Positions 1 to 7,841 of a stretch of 8,123 bases of DNA are shown here, piece by piece; positions within the stretch are counted from its first letter, which is position 1; each line of letters opens with the position of its first letter. The DNA lies in the NCBI GenBank assembly GCA_020346805.1, contig CP070790.1:3453646-3461768 (forward strand). Reading direction: 5' to 3'. This DNA comes from Planctomycetota bacterium. Lineage in GTDB: Bacteria; Planctomycetota; Phycisphaerae; UBA1845; PWPN01. Under the pieces are notes generated by a model. It was not told where the DNA came from. It worked only from the letters and a program-made list of their open reading frames with translations, and ran no database searches. A program made the position numbers and the translations under genes.

Positions 1-219
1 ATCTTCTACATGATTGTCAAGGTTATCTTGAATGCCCGCCTTCTGCTGGTAAATCGTGCAGCTTGTAGTAAACGATCCGACGGCAATACCGGTCGTGCCA
101 CCGAGTTGCGACTGCTTTTCCAACAGCAACACGCTGAGGCCACGCTCGGCCGAACTGGCCGCTGCCGCCAAGCCACTGCCACCGCCGCCAATCACGATTA
201 CGTCAAAATTGACTTTCAT
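1..219 (-). CDS. FAD-dependent oxidoreductase, N-terminal fragment (runs off left edge)
   Basis: Only the first 73 residues are in the window; the gene continues beyond position 1. The protein opens with a Rossmann FAD-binding fold: a hydrophobic first strand (residues 5-10, FDVIVI), a GxGxxG loop at G11-G16, and a second strand ending in the ribose-binding acidic residue E34 (LLLEK). A GGTT stretch follows at residues 40-43. This order, with GGTT soon after the acidic residue, fits the FAD_binding_2 group (fumarate reductase/succinate dehydrogenase-like flavoproteins and related dehydrogenases). Substrate specificity lies in the missing part and cannot be named. There is no signal peptide in the visible part, so it is probably cytoplasmic. 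The ATG start at 219 is supported by GGAG (minus strand, 229-226) six bases upstream. It lies 87 bp downstream of a disrupted gene on the same strand, so the two may once have shared a transcript. Confidence 0.85.
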   Translation of the reverse strand, partial: MKVNFDVIVIGGGGSGLAAAASSAERGLSVLLLEKQSQLGGTTGIAVGSFTTSCTIYQQKAGIQDNLDNHVED

Positions 220-306
220 CGACAACTCCACGTCTATACGAATAACATAAATACCAGCCGCTTGCAGTTTCGCAAACTTTTAACCATGCCGATGCCCAGG
301 TTTCAC
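220..306. promoter_or_regulatory. Upstream spacer of the flavoprotein gene with a short palindrome
   Basis: This non-coding spacer carries the ribosome binding site of the flavoprotein (GGAG on the minus strand, 229-226). It also has a small perfect inverted repeat at 266-278 (AGTTT-CGC-AAACT), followed on the plus strand by a short T run. The palindrome could be an operator or the stem of a weak terminator; the sequence does not decide which. I see no convincing -35/-10 pair. Confidence 0.25.
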
Positions 307-669
307 TCAGCTCGACAGCTCCCGGGGATTATGGTACTTCCCGCCCATCAGGCGATTGGTTTCCGGATCGTTCTTGATCATCTTGGTGGCAGGGTAGTAC
401 TCAATCCGGCAATTGACCTCGGTACGGATGTTACACAGGTTATTAAATGTGCCGTCTTGTTGCCGTCAAAAATACTCGCCGCGGGATCAGCCATACCGGC
501 GTTTGCATCGGCGAAGTTGTTAATGTGTTACATCTTTATGCCGGGACCCGACGTTCTCCTCTAGTTTAATGTCGATGTAGTAAAACAACCAGCCACCCCC
601 GTTGATCGTGAATGATTCTTTTTCAACAGTTGGTTCTGCAATACAACCGTTGCAATCCTCGTAATTCAT
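307..669 (-). pseudogene. Frame-disrupted small gene, product not recognised
   Basis: Three minus-strand segments read like one protein interrupted by frame changes. Segment one (669-520) is an open frame of 49 residues starting MNYEDCNGC and ending at TAA. Segment two, open from 527 and shifted by one base, reads HINNFADANAGMADPAASIF and stays plausible to about 462. Segment three returns to the first frame, is open from 465, reads through NIRTEVNCRIEYYPATK and MGGKYHNPREL, and stops with TGA at 309-307. Codon use in segments two and three is typical of the neighbouring genes, and the joined product would be about 120 residues. Two compensating frame changes may mean decay or sequencing indels. 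I recognise no family. The start at 669 lacks a clear ribosome binding site. Alternatively only the 49-residue ORF is real, or the whole stretch is non-coding. Confidence 0.4.
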
Positions 670-754
670 TTACCAGGTATTCAACGAAAAATTCGTTTTA
701 TCAGATTTATATTTATTTGCCACATCATACGGTGTGGAATAATCTATCGGGATT
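670..754. promoter_or_regulatory. AT-rich divergent spacer with two inverted repeats
   Basis: This spacer separates the disrupted minus-strand gene from the plus-strand HAD phosphatase gene, so it should hold any divergent promoters. Two inverted repeats are visible: AACGAA-AAA-TTCGTT at 683-697, followed by TT on the plus strand, and CCACA...TGTGG at 720-737 (a further G-T and C-G pair can extend it inward). A weak sigma70-like pair can be drawn facing the HAD gene (TTGCCA at 717-722, AATAAT at 738-743). Its 15-base spacing is short and would leave almost no 5' leader, so I do not trust it. The repeats may be regulator binding sites, which is an inference from position and symmetry only. Confidence 0.3.
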
Positions 755-1612
755 ATGGCTCTGAAGTATCGATTAATGGCGGTTGATGTTGACGGCACGT
801 TGATGGATTCGCGTAATGAGTTGCCGGTTGCCAATAAAGTGGCCCTGCACAAAGCTCATCAGGCGGGAATGATGGTGTGTTTGTGCACCGGTCGATCGCT
901 GACCGAAACGCGGGCGGTGATCGATCAACTGGGATTGGACTCGGACCTGGGTATCTTCGTCTTCGGGGCCATCGTCAGCGAACTGCCGGCGGGTAAAACG
1001 CTGTATCGAACGGGTATCGATGACTCGCTGACCGAGCGGTTGATAACCTATTTCCGCTCGCACGGACACGCGATTCTGGTTTTGTATGATGCATCGGAGG
1101 CGGGTTTTGATTATCACCTGGTGCGGGGTGAAAGATTTACCGAGGCCTGTGAGCAGTGGCTGGAATTGGCCCCGACGCAGGCGGAAGAAATCGATGAGTG
1201 GCTGCCCGGCCAATATGAACCCATACGCATCGGGGTGATTGAAGATCCCAAACATATCGACCGGACGCTGGCTTCACTCAAGCGGGCCTTTCCACCGGAA
1301 GAGCTAAAATGCAACGCCATCTATGCCCCCAATTATGGGCTGCACGTGGTTGAATGTTTCGCTCCCCAGGTCAGCAAATGGCATGGGATCAAGCAAGTAG
1401 CCGGACAGAGGGGCATCGACGATTCGCAGATTGCAGCCATTGGCGACGATATCAACGATCTGGAGATGATCCGCCATGCCGGTTTTTCGGTGGCTATGGG
1501 CAACGCCATCGAACAGGTCAAGGCGGCGGCAAACCTGCAGGTGCCAACCCATGACCAAAACGGCGTGGCCAAGGCGGTGGAGGCGATCTTGGGCGAGAAA
1601 GTTGTGGACTGA
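755..1612 (+). CDS. HAD-superfamily phosphatase, Cof type (cap IIB)
   Basis: This is a 285-residue cytoplasmic Mg2+-dependent phosphohydrolase. All four HAD motifs are visible: motif I D11-V-D13-G-T (nucleophile and acid/base aspartates), motif II T45 in CTGRS, motif III K208 in SKWHGIK, and motif IV G230-DDIND at 230-235. Residues of about 85-190 between motifs II and III form the large C2 cap of the Cof/YidA type. The closing GFSVAMGNA (243-251) and NGVAKAVE are characteristic of Cof proteins, and the length is typical. Family members dephosphorylate sugar phosphates, phosphorylated cofactors or nucleotides with broad overlap, so the substrate cannot be predicted. The start at 755 is preferred over ATG 776 because it keeps the first beta strand (YRLMAV) whole, although the upstream GGGA is weak and very close. 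The gene lies 79 bp upstream of the GH116 gene on the same strand and may be co-transcribed with it. Confidence 0.93.
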   Translation: MALKYRLMAVDVDGTLMDSRNELPVANKVALHKAHQAGMMVCLCTGRSLTETRAVIDQLGLDSDLGIFVFGAIVSELPAGKTLYRTGIDDSLTERLITYFRSHGHAILVLYDASEAGFDYHLVRGERFTEACEQWLELAPTQAEEIDEWLPGQYEPIRIGVIEDPKHIDRTLASLKRAFPPEELKCNAIYAPNYGLHVVECFAPQVSKWHGIKQVAGQRGIDDSQIAAIGDDINDLEMIRHAGFSVAMGNAIEQVKAAANLQVPTHDQNGVAKAVEAILGEKVVD

Positions 1613-1691
1613 GCGGTTGTCCCGTATAACATGCCCCGGAAATAATCGAACCGCGTACTCCAAGAAAAACTTGTAATCGAAGGAGGCGATC
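1613..1691 (+). promoter_or_regulatory. Spacer with strong Shine-Dalgarno for the GH116 gene
   Basis: A perfect AGGAGG at 1681-1686 lies five bases before ATG 1692 and fixes that start rather than the in-frame ATG at codon 10. A six-base inverted repeat (GCGGTT at 1613-1618, AACCGC at 1649-1654) spans a 30-base loop and has no following T run, so it does not look like a terminator. Read-through from the HAD gene is therefore plausible, and no separate promoter is clear. Confidence 0.6.
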
Positions 1692-4289
1692 ATGGCCCGG
1701 AATAAAAAGAACGGCTCGATGCCGCGTCGTGACTTTTTGAAAGGATCGGTAGCCACCGTCGGAGCCATCGGCGCCGTCGGGGCAACCGGTTGCCAAACGA
1801 CTGAGCAAAAATACTGTCAGGTCAGTACCGTCGGATACGGTTTTGGAGGTTCGGCAAATATGCCTGCAAAAGGTGAAAAGAAATATAACAGCGTCTATAC
1901 CGGCGACCAACTGAACCGCGTGGCCTTTCCCATGGGCGGTATGGGAGCGGGGATGATCTGCCTGGAAGGCACCGGGGCGTTATCGCACTTTTCGCTGCGC
2001 AACCAGCCGGATGTTTTCAATGAGCCCTGTGTGTTTGCCGCCGTTTGTGTAAAGGGTAAAAAGAAGGAACAGAACATCGCCCGGGTATTGGAAGGTCCGG
2101 TACCGGGCTGGAAACTTTTCGGCCAGCCAGGTTCGGGTAACGGCGGCAAGGGCAATACCTTCGGCCTGCCGCGATTTCGGCAGGTATCCTTTGAAACCCG
2201 GTTTCCCTTTGGAACGGTGAGCTTGAAAGATGAGAAAGTTCCTTTGGATGTTGAGATCACCGGCTGGAGTCCGTTTGTGCCGGGCGATCCCGACAGCTCG
2301 AGCTTGCCGGTTGCCGCCTTGGAGTACCGCTTCAAGAATCCAACCGACAAAAGCATTAATGCGGTGTGGTCGTTCAATGCCAAGAACTTCATGGCAATTA
2401 CCAAGAAGGATCATAATGTACGTGCGACTGATAATGGTTTTGTTTTAGAGGAGAAAGGCTCAAAAGGTAAGCCTTGGGAGCAGGGATCGTTTTCCGCAAC
2501 CGTTGACGCTGTAAACACCAAGGTTAACTGCGCATGGTTCAGGGGTGGGTGGTTTGATTCACTGACTATGGCCTGGAAGTATATACAGGACGGAGCCTGT
2601 TATGAAAAGGCCCCCGTTCCGGGCGGTGGGCCGGCTACTATTTTTGTGCCTTTCGAGCTTGCACCCGGTAAAGAAAAGACAATCACCCTTCATTTCGCCT
2701 GGTATGTGGGTAAATCGAATGTCCGTACCGGTCGGAACGTGAAAAAACCGCCGGCGGTACCCGGCGGATATCGGCCCTGGTATGCTGAGCGTTTCAAAGA
2801 TATCGATGATGTTACCCTTTTTTGGCGAAGCCACTATGGCAGGCTTCGCGCCAATACCAAACAATTCAGCGATTGCTTCTATGATTCCACCTTGCCGCCA
2901 GAAGTGCTGGAGGCGGTGGCGGCCAATCTGTCTATATTAAAATCCCCCACGGTATTGCGGGAAAGAAAAGGACGACTCTGGTGCTACGAGGGCTGTCGTG
3001 ATAACGCCGGCTGTTGTCATGGTTCCTGCACCCACGTATGGAATTACGCCCAGGCCATACCTCATCTGTTCCCCAGTCTGGAGCGAACCCTGCGGGAAAC
3101 AGAATTCTTTGTTTCGCAAGATGAAAAGGGGCATCAGACGTTTCGGTCTTCGCTTCCCATTAGGCCGCCGACTCATAGTTTCCATGCCGCTTGTGACGGC
3201 CAACTCGGCGGCATTATGAAGACCTACCGTGAATGGCGAATCGGCGGTGACAGGAAATGGTTGGCTAAGATTTGGCCGAACGTAAAGGCCAGCCTGCATT
3301 ACTGCATCGAAACCTGGGACCCCAAACACAAAGGCATCCTCGAAGAACCGCACCATAATACCTACGATATCGAGTTCTGGGGGCCGGACGGTATGTGCAC
3401 CAGCTTTTATCTGGGGGCACTGTCGGCGGCAATAAAAATGGGTGAAGCACTGAAGGATGATGTTTCGTTCTTTAAGACTCTGCTCGACAAAGGCACTAAA
3501 TATACGGAGAAAGAGCTTTTCGACGGCGAGTACTTTTACCAGAAGATTCAATGGGAGGGATTGAAAGCCCAGAATCCCTTGAAAGTGAAAAGTATGGTGG
3601 GCAATTACTCGCCCGAGGCTCAGGAATTACTAAAAAAGGAAGGCCCCAAATATCAGTATGGAATCGGCTTCATATCCGACGGCGTGCTGGGATCGTGGCT
3701 GGCCGCGGTTTGCGGTGTGGGACAGGTTCTCAATAAAGACAAGGTGGCCAGTCATTTAAAATCGGTACACAAGTATAATCTCAAAACGGATCTTTCCGAT
3801 CACGCCAATCCGCAACGGCCCACATATGCCTGCGGGTCAGAAGGCGGCCTGCTGTTGTGTACCTGGCCGAAGGGCGGTCAATTGTCGCTGCCCTTCGTAT
3901 ACAGCAACGAGGTATGGACCGGTATCGAATACCAGGTGGCCTCGCACCTGATGCTGATGGGAATAGTCGAGGAGGGGCTGGAAATCGTTCGTGTTTGCCG
4001 GGACCGCTATGACGGCCGGATCCGCAATCCATTCAATGAATACGAATGCGGCCACTGGTATGCCCGGGCCATGTCGTCTTACGGCCTGCTGCAGGGTCTT
4101 ACCGGTGCCCGCTACGACGCGGTGGAAAAGGTTCTATATCTCGAGCCTAACATAAAAGGCGATTTCCACAGCTTCCTGTCGACGGCTACCGGATATGGAA
4201 CGGTGGGCGTAAAGAACGGCAAGCCGTTCGTGAAAGTTAAATCCGGAGAGATCAATATTCGCGAGATCAAGTACATAGCAAAGGTTTGA
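1692..4289 (+). CDS. Tat-exported lipoprotein glycoside hydrolase, GH116 (DUF608) family
   Basis: This 865-residue enzyme is predicted to hydrolyse beta-glycosides outside the cytoplasmic membrane. The N-terminus has a twin-arginine motif (RRDFLK, 12-17), a hydrophobic stretch, and a lipobox-like ATGC with Cys34, suggesting Tat export and lipid anchoring. Residues of about 68-345 match the GH116 N-terminal beta domain (PMGGMGAGMICLEGTG, 80-95). Residues of about 395-860 match the (alpha/alpha)6 catalytic domain. By family comparison from memory, E433 (CYEGC) is the nucleophile and D559 (HHNTYDIEF) the acid/base. Their spacing of 126 is close to that recalled for the Sulfolobus enzyme SSO1353 (E335/D462). 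E783 and R792 (NEYECGHWYAR) fit the C-terminal sugar-binding motif. Characterised relatives are beta-glucosidases, beta-xylosidases, an N-acetylglucosaminidase and glucosylceramidases; specificity here is unknown. Five cysteines cluster at 431-446. The gene ends in TGA followed at once by in-frame TAA. Confidence 0.92.
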   Translation: MARNKKNGSMPRRDFLKGSVATVGAIGAVGATGCQTTEQKYCQVSTVGYGFGGSANMPAKGEKKYNSVYTGDQLNRVAFPMGGMGAGMICLEGTGALSHFSLRNQPDVFNEPCVFAAVCVKGKKKEQNIARVLEGPVPGWKLFGQPGSGNGGKGNTFGLPRFRQVSFETRFPFGTVSLKDEKVPLDVEITGWSPFVPGDPDSSSLPVAALEYRFKNPTDKSINAVWSFNAKNFMAITKKDHNVRATDNGFVLEEKGSKGKPWEQGSFSATVDAVNTKVNCAWFRGGWFDSLTMAWKYIQDGACYEKAPVPGGGPATIFVPFELAPGKEKTITLHFAWYVGKSNVRTGRNVKKPPAVPGGYRPWYAERFKDIDDVTLFWRSHYGRLRANTKQFSDCFYDSTLPPEVLEAVAANLSILKSPTVLRERKGRLWCYEGCRDNAGCCHGSCTHVWNYAQAIPHLFPSLERTLRETEFFVSQDEKGHQTFRSSLPIRPPTHSFHAACDGQLGGIMKTYREWRIGGDRKWLAKIWPNVKASLHYCIETWDPKHKGILEEPHHNTYDIEFWGPDGMCTSFYLGALSAAIKMGEALKDDVSFFKTLLDKGTKYTEKELFDGEYFYQKIQWEGLKAQNPLKVKSMVGNYSPEAQELLKKEGPKYQYGIGFISDGVLGSWLAAVCGVGQVLNKDKVASHLKSVHKYNLKTDLSDHANPQRPTYACGSEGGLLLCTWPKGGQLSLPFVYSNEVWTGIEYQVASHLMLMGIVEEGLEIVRVCRDRYDGRIRNPFNEYECGHWYARAMSSYGLLQGLTGARYDAVEKVLYLEPNIKGDFHSFLSTATGYGTVGVKNGKPFVKVKSGEINIREIKYIAKV

Positions 4290-4347
4290 TAATCATTTAC
4301 ATGGTATTTGCGATGTTGTAGGTCGGGATAGTTAAAACAACGCTTTC

Positions 4348-7300
4348 TTAATCTTTGTCTCTTTTATCCGATATGGGAAATACATCTTTTATTGTACGTA
4401 CGTGGAGGTCGCGTTGCGGGAATGCAATTTCGATTCCTGCTTTTCTGAACTCCTGGTCAATCGCATTGTTCAACTCGTCTATCGTGCCAAGATAATGATC
4501 TACACTGGCGACATACACACGGATTTCAAAATTCAATGTGCTGTCTCCAAAACCCATGAATAATACTCGCGGTTCCGGTTCATCGAGGACTTTTGTGTGT
4601 TCTCTTGCAATGCGGTAGAGCACCTCTCTTGCCAGTGTGGTATCGGAACCATAGGCGATTCCCACGGGTATAATAATCCGCAGCGTGGAATCGGAAAGCG
4701 TCCAATTAATGACCTGGCCGGTGATGAACTCCTTGTTGGGAATCACCAGTTCCTTGCGATCCCAACCGGTGATGGTGGTGGCTCGGATGCGGATCCGCGA
4801 AACGGTACCGCTTACATTGCCAACCGTAATTGTATCACCCACCCGAATGGGTCTTTCAAACAGGATCATCAATCCCGATATGAAATTGGCGAAGATCTCC
4901 TGCAGGCCAAAACCAAGTCCCACGGTAACGGCGGCAATCAGCCATTGCACTTTAGACCAGCCTATGCCAATGGAATTAAAGGCGATAATAATACCGATAA
5001 CCGTGATGACGTAACGCACCAGGGTGGTGAATGCATATCGACCGCCGGTATCCAACGGTAGTTTCTGAAGGATCGTGATCTCCAGCAGGCCGGGGATGTT
5101 TTTGGCCAAAATCAATGTAGCGGCAACCACCACGATGGAGATGGCCAGATGGGCAAGAGTAATATAGCCGTTACTATCCTTGCCCGCAGATGCATCGCCA
5201 GGCCGCCCTAATTCCACCTTTTCCATAAAACTTAAGGCCGGAAGCATGCCGCTCCAGATCAGCCACAATCCCAGCACCAGACCAAATGCGACGATACTTC
5301 TTAAAAGGGTACCGGTTTGTTCGTTAATACTGACTATATCAAGTTCTACCTGGGTACCATCACCGACTTCCATACCGGGTTGCTTATCCGATGTTTGTTC
5401 TTCTACCGCCGCCGCTCGTTTCTTTTTCATTTGCTCTATTGATAGTCTGCGCTGAGTAACGAATAGCCACCTGACCATCATGGCATGAAAGAAAACAAAT
5501 CCCAATACTAACAATATGGTGTATCCTATCCTTTCCAAAAACCGTAGTGCCGTGTAGTGGTAGCCGAATAATGATGCTATGGCAAGCAGAATAGGAATAA
5601 AAAGTGTCACAAAATACCAAAGATATCGCAAGTCATATAGCAGTCTATTCTGGCTTTTGCGGAATTGACTTGCAACCAGGGCTCCTTTGGGTCGCAACAT
5701 GCGATGGGCAAAGATCGCCAATGCACACATGCCTATAACAAATGCTATTCTTCCACCAGAATCGCGCCATACATCCTCAGAGTATTTTTCAGTTACGCAA
5801 ACAACCAACGTCATCGGCACAACAATGGTTGTCAACCAATAAATATTAAGGCGCATAAGTCTCATCACCTTTGCATTCCAACGGAAGTGGGCCTCGCCTA
5901 AACCCTTGGGTTGGCATACATATCGTATGAATTGCAGCCCCAACAAGATCAATGAAGCCAAGCGAAGACCATTGGCCACCGCCTGACATAAAACATAGGC
6001 CAGCCCTTCAGTTCTTTGAGCAATGAAACCGATGCGCCAGGCTCCAAACCATAAAAGAAAAGCCCAGGGAAGAGCCAGACAAAATGTATAAGCAAGTGCC
6101 AGCAGAGTGAATCGGTATGAATCGCTAATGGCGCGTGTTACCTGTCCACTTATCTCCCGTAATCTTCGATGGGACATTGGCCGATATAAAAACAACAATA
6201 CCAGAACCACTACCACCAAGACATATAAGTAATAATATCCTCTTAAATCAGCTAGTCCGAAATGAAACAGCCTTCCAAATGCATCACCGATTTCATGCCA
6301 GTTTTTTGGGAAAGCTAGTTTGTAAATCGGCCCGGCACTCCTTATCCAAAGTACGTGTTTCTCAATAAATTCAGCAAATTCCCCGATCTTCGCTACCAGC
6401 GCGCTCTCGGCAGCGATCAGCTCTCGCAGGCGGGATTCATAAGTACCATAGAACTTGATAGCTTGCTCCAGAGATGTACGACGTGATTTAAACAGTTCGC
6501 GCACTTCAGGTTCAATGTCTGTGAAATCCGTAAGCTTGTCGGATTTCCTGAGTGATTCGAGCACCTCATTGACACTTTTCTCAATTGGTATGAGCCATTC
6601 CTCCTCCAGTTCCCAAACCTGTAGCCGAACTTGCGCGTGCTTCTTGTTCAATACACGCAGTTCGGGCCCATACACGCGAAGCTCATATAACTTGGTTCGC
6701 GATTTGCGCATCAAGGGGCCCAGATCAGACCTTTCTGTTTGTTCAATATTGTTTTGGAGGAATTCAAAATCCTTGTTTAACTCTTCAGTCAGTGCTTGTA
6801 CTGTTTTGGTTTTGTTTTCTAGTGAATCGATTTCGGTATCGATCTCTTCACATTTTGCGATCAACTTGGCATTCTGTTCTGCCAGGTCCCGTATCCGAGG
6901 CGGGGCTTGGCGAAGTTTCTGTTCGGCTTTCTCGCGTTCCCGTTCGAGGTCCTCCTTGCGTTTTTCGCTGACCTTAGCCTCCCATGCTTTCACTAATGAC
7001 TGGGCCTGGGACAGGAGTCGATTGGCTTCTTCCCGGCGCACCGTGAGTAGATCGCTGCGGACCTCATAAAAGAGTATTTCTTCTTGATGTGCCTTAATTT
7101 CCTGTTCAATAGCCTGTTTTTGTGACATGAGTAGGGTTCGACGGGCTTGAGCGAGCTGAGGAACAATATTTGAAGGGAGTGGCAGGGTCATATCCGCCTC
7201 CATCTTCTCCAGTCGTTGCTTGGACGAGTTCAGCAGGTCCGGAATAAGGGATTTGCGGCGCATTCTGGTTTTTGATTCGTCATCAAGATTTTTTACCAAA

Positions 7301-7809
7301 TCTTGCTGCGCTTTCAGGTTAGCCTCGGCTTCCAGGAGTTTGGTATTCGCCTGCTCAAGGGTGGCATCCGGTGGGATGTCCAAAGCGGGCTGTGTGGCTG
7401 GTTGAGTTGTGAGTGTGTCGATTCGCTTTCTGACCTCTATTAGCAGATCAGGTGCTTCCTGGCGTCCACGTTCGTATTTTTCGATCTGGGTCCGCCAGTT
7501 TTTGGTCAGTTCGATCTGCTCAGCGGCTTTTTTGTAGAGGCCCAATATTTCCGTCTTATCTTGCTCGGATATTTCAGTAGTGGCTTCTATTTGAGAAATG
7601 CGTGCCTGAATTGTTTCCCCCGTGATTTCAGAAATCGCGGTTTCGCCGATTGCGGTGGGCTGGGTAGTTGCGCTCGAGGTACTCGGCTGTGAAGCGGGAA
7701 CCTCTTGGGCAAAAATCGCTGAAGAATTATATAGCATCATCCACAGCAGTACTGCAAAAGCTGATCTAAAATTGTTTTTGTAAATGTATTTGTGGTTCGC
7801 GAATTTCAT
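4348..7809 (-). CDS. Large MscK-type mechanosensitive channel (MscS superfamily)
   Basis: This is a 1153-residue inner-membrane channel, similar in size and layout to E. coli MscK and MscM (about 1100 residues), that should open under membrane tension to release solutes on osmotic downshock. A signal peptide (residues 1-34, probable cleavage after AIFA) precedes a periplasmic region to about residue 520. That region is rich in Glu, Lys, Gln and Leu heptads (coiled coil) and broken by Thr/Gln/Pro linkers at 39-53 and 134-147. About eleven membrane segments follow between 525 and 983. The last includes the pore helix GLGFGLQEIFANFISG (964-979). The MscS beta domain follows, with FERPIRVGD, GTVSRIRIRATTI, and IPNKEFI then INW, which is MscK-like rather than short-MscS-like. 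AGGA (minus strand, 7821-7818) eight bases upstream supports the start. It follows corA by 32 bp, so the two are probably one operon. E. coli MscK is also K+-sensitive; whether this one is cannot be seen. Confidence 0.94.
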   Translation of the reverse strand: MKFANHKYIYKNNFRSAFAVLLWMMLYNSSAIFAQEVPASQPSTSSATTQPTAIGETAISEITGETIQARISQIEATTEISEQDKTEILGLYKKAAEQIELTKNWRTQIEKYERGRQEAPDLLIEVRKRIDTLTTQPATQPALDIPPDATLEQANTKLLEAEANLKAQQDLVKNLDDESKTRMRRKSLIPDLLNSSKQRLEKMEADMTLPLPSNIVPQLAQARRTLLMSQKQAIEQEIKAHQEEILFYEVRSDLLTVRREEANRLLSQAQSLVKAWEAKVSEKRKEDLEREREKAEQKLRQAPPRIRDLAEQNAKLIAKCEEIDTEIDSLENKTKTVQALTEELNKDFEFLQNNIEQTERSDLGPLMRKSRTKLYELRVYGPELRVLNKKHAQVRLQVWELEEEWLIPIEKSVNEVLESLRKSDKLTDFTDIEPEVRELFKSRRTSLEQAIKFYGTYESRLRELIAAESALVAKIGEFAEFIEKHVLWIRSAGPIYKLAFPKNWHEIGDAFGRLFHFGLADLRGYYYLYVLVVVVLVLLFLYRPMSHRRLREISGQVTRAISDSYRFTLLALAYTFCLALPWAFLLWFGAWRIGFIAQRTEGLAYVLCQAVANGLRLASLILLGLQFIRYVCQPKGLGEAHFRWNAKVMRLMRLNIYWLTTIVVPMTLVVCVTEKYSEDVWRDSGGRIAFVIGMCALAIFAHRMLRPKGALVASQFRKSQNRLLYDLRYLWYFVTLFIPILLAIASLFGYHYTALRFLERIGYTILLVLGFVFFHAMMVRWLFVTQRRLSIEQMKKKRAAAVEEQTSDKQPGMEVGDGTQVELDIVSINEQTGTLLRSIVAFGLVLGLWLIWSGMLPALSFMEKVELGRPGDASAGKDSNGYITLAHLAISIVVVAATLILAKNIPGLLEITILQKLPLDTGGRYAFTTLVRYVITVIGIIIAFNSIGIGWSKVQWLIAAVTVGLGFGLQEIFANFISGLMILFERPIRVGDTITVGNVSGTVSRIRIRATTITGWDRKELVIPNKEFITGQVINWTLSDSTLRIIIPVGIAYGSDTTLAREVLYRIAREHTKVLDEPEPRVLFMGFGDSTLNFEIRVYVASVDHYLGTIDELNNAIDQEFRKAGIEIAFPQRDLHVRTIKDVFPISDKRDKD

Positions 7810-7841
7810 TGTTCAGTTCCTAGCCAAGTCATGTTATTATA
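7810..7841 (-). promoter_or_regulatory. Intra-operon gap with ribosome binding site of the channel gene
   Basis: This 32-bp gap lies between the corA stop and the MscK-like start. It carries AGGA on the minus strand (7821-7818), eight bases before the ATG. It contains no terminator-like stem, which supports read-through from corA. Confidence 0.5.

Noticed and set aside
10..564. 184-residue plus-strand open frame at the left end
   Set aside because: Its first part is antisense to the clear FAD-binding N-terminus (1-219 minus), and the rest is antisense to coding-like minus-strand segments. The product has no recognisable domain.
670..852. 60-residue minus-strand frame ending at the TAA directly before the ATG at 669 (TAAATG)
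   Set aside because: It overlaps the conserved start of the HAD gene in antisense and has no domain or convincing start; the stop-start contact is probably chance.
2937..3551. 204-residue minus-strand open frame inside the GH116 gene
   Set aside because: It lies wholly opposite the catalytic core of GH116, which is unmistakably coding on the plus strand.
4315..4341. Possible terminator in the convergent gap (GTTGT ... ACAAC)
   Set aside because: Only five weak pairs around a 17-base loop and no clean T run on either strand. I see no convincing terminator between 4290 and 4347.
6455..7069. 204-residue plus-strand open frame rich in Ser and Arg
   Set aside because: This is the mirror of the Glu/Lys/Leu-rich coiled-coil codons of the channel gene on the minus strand. 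The low-complexity Ser/Arg composition is what such antisense reading produces.
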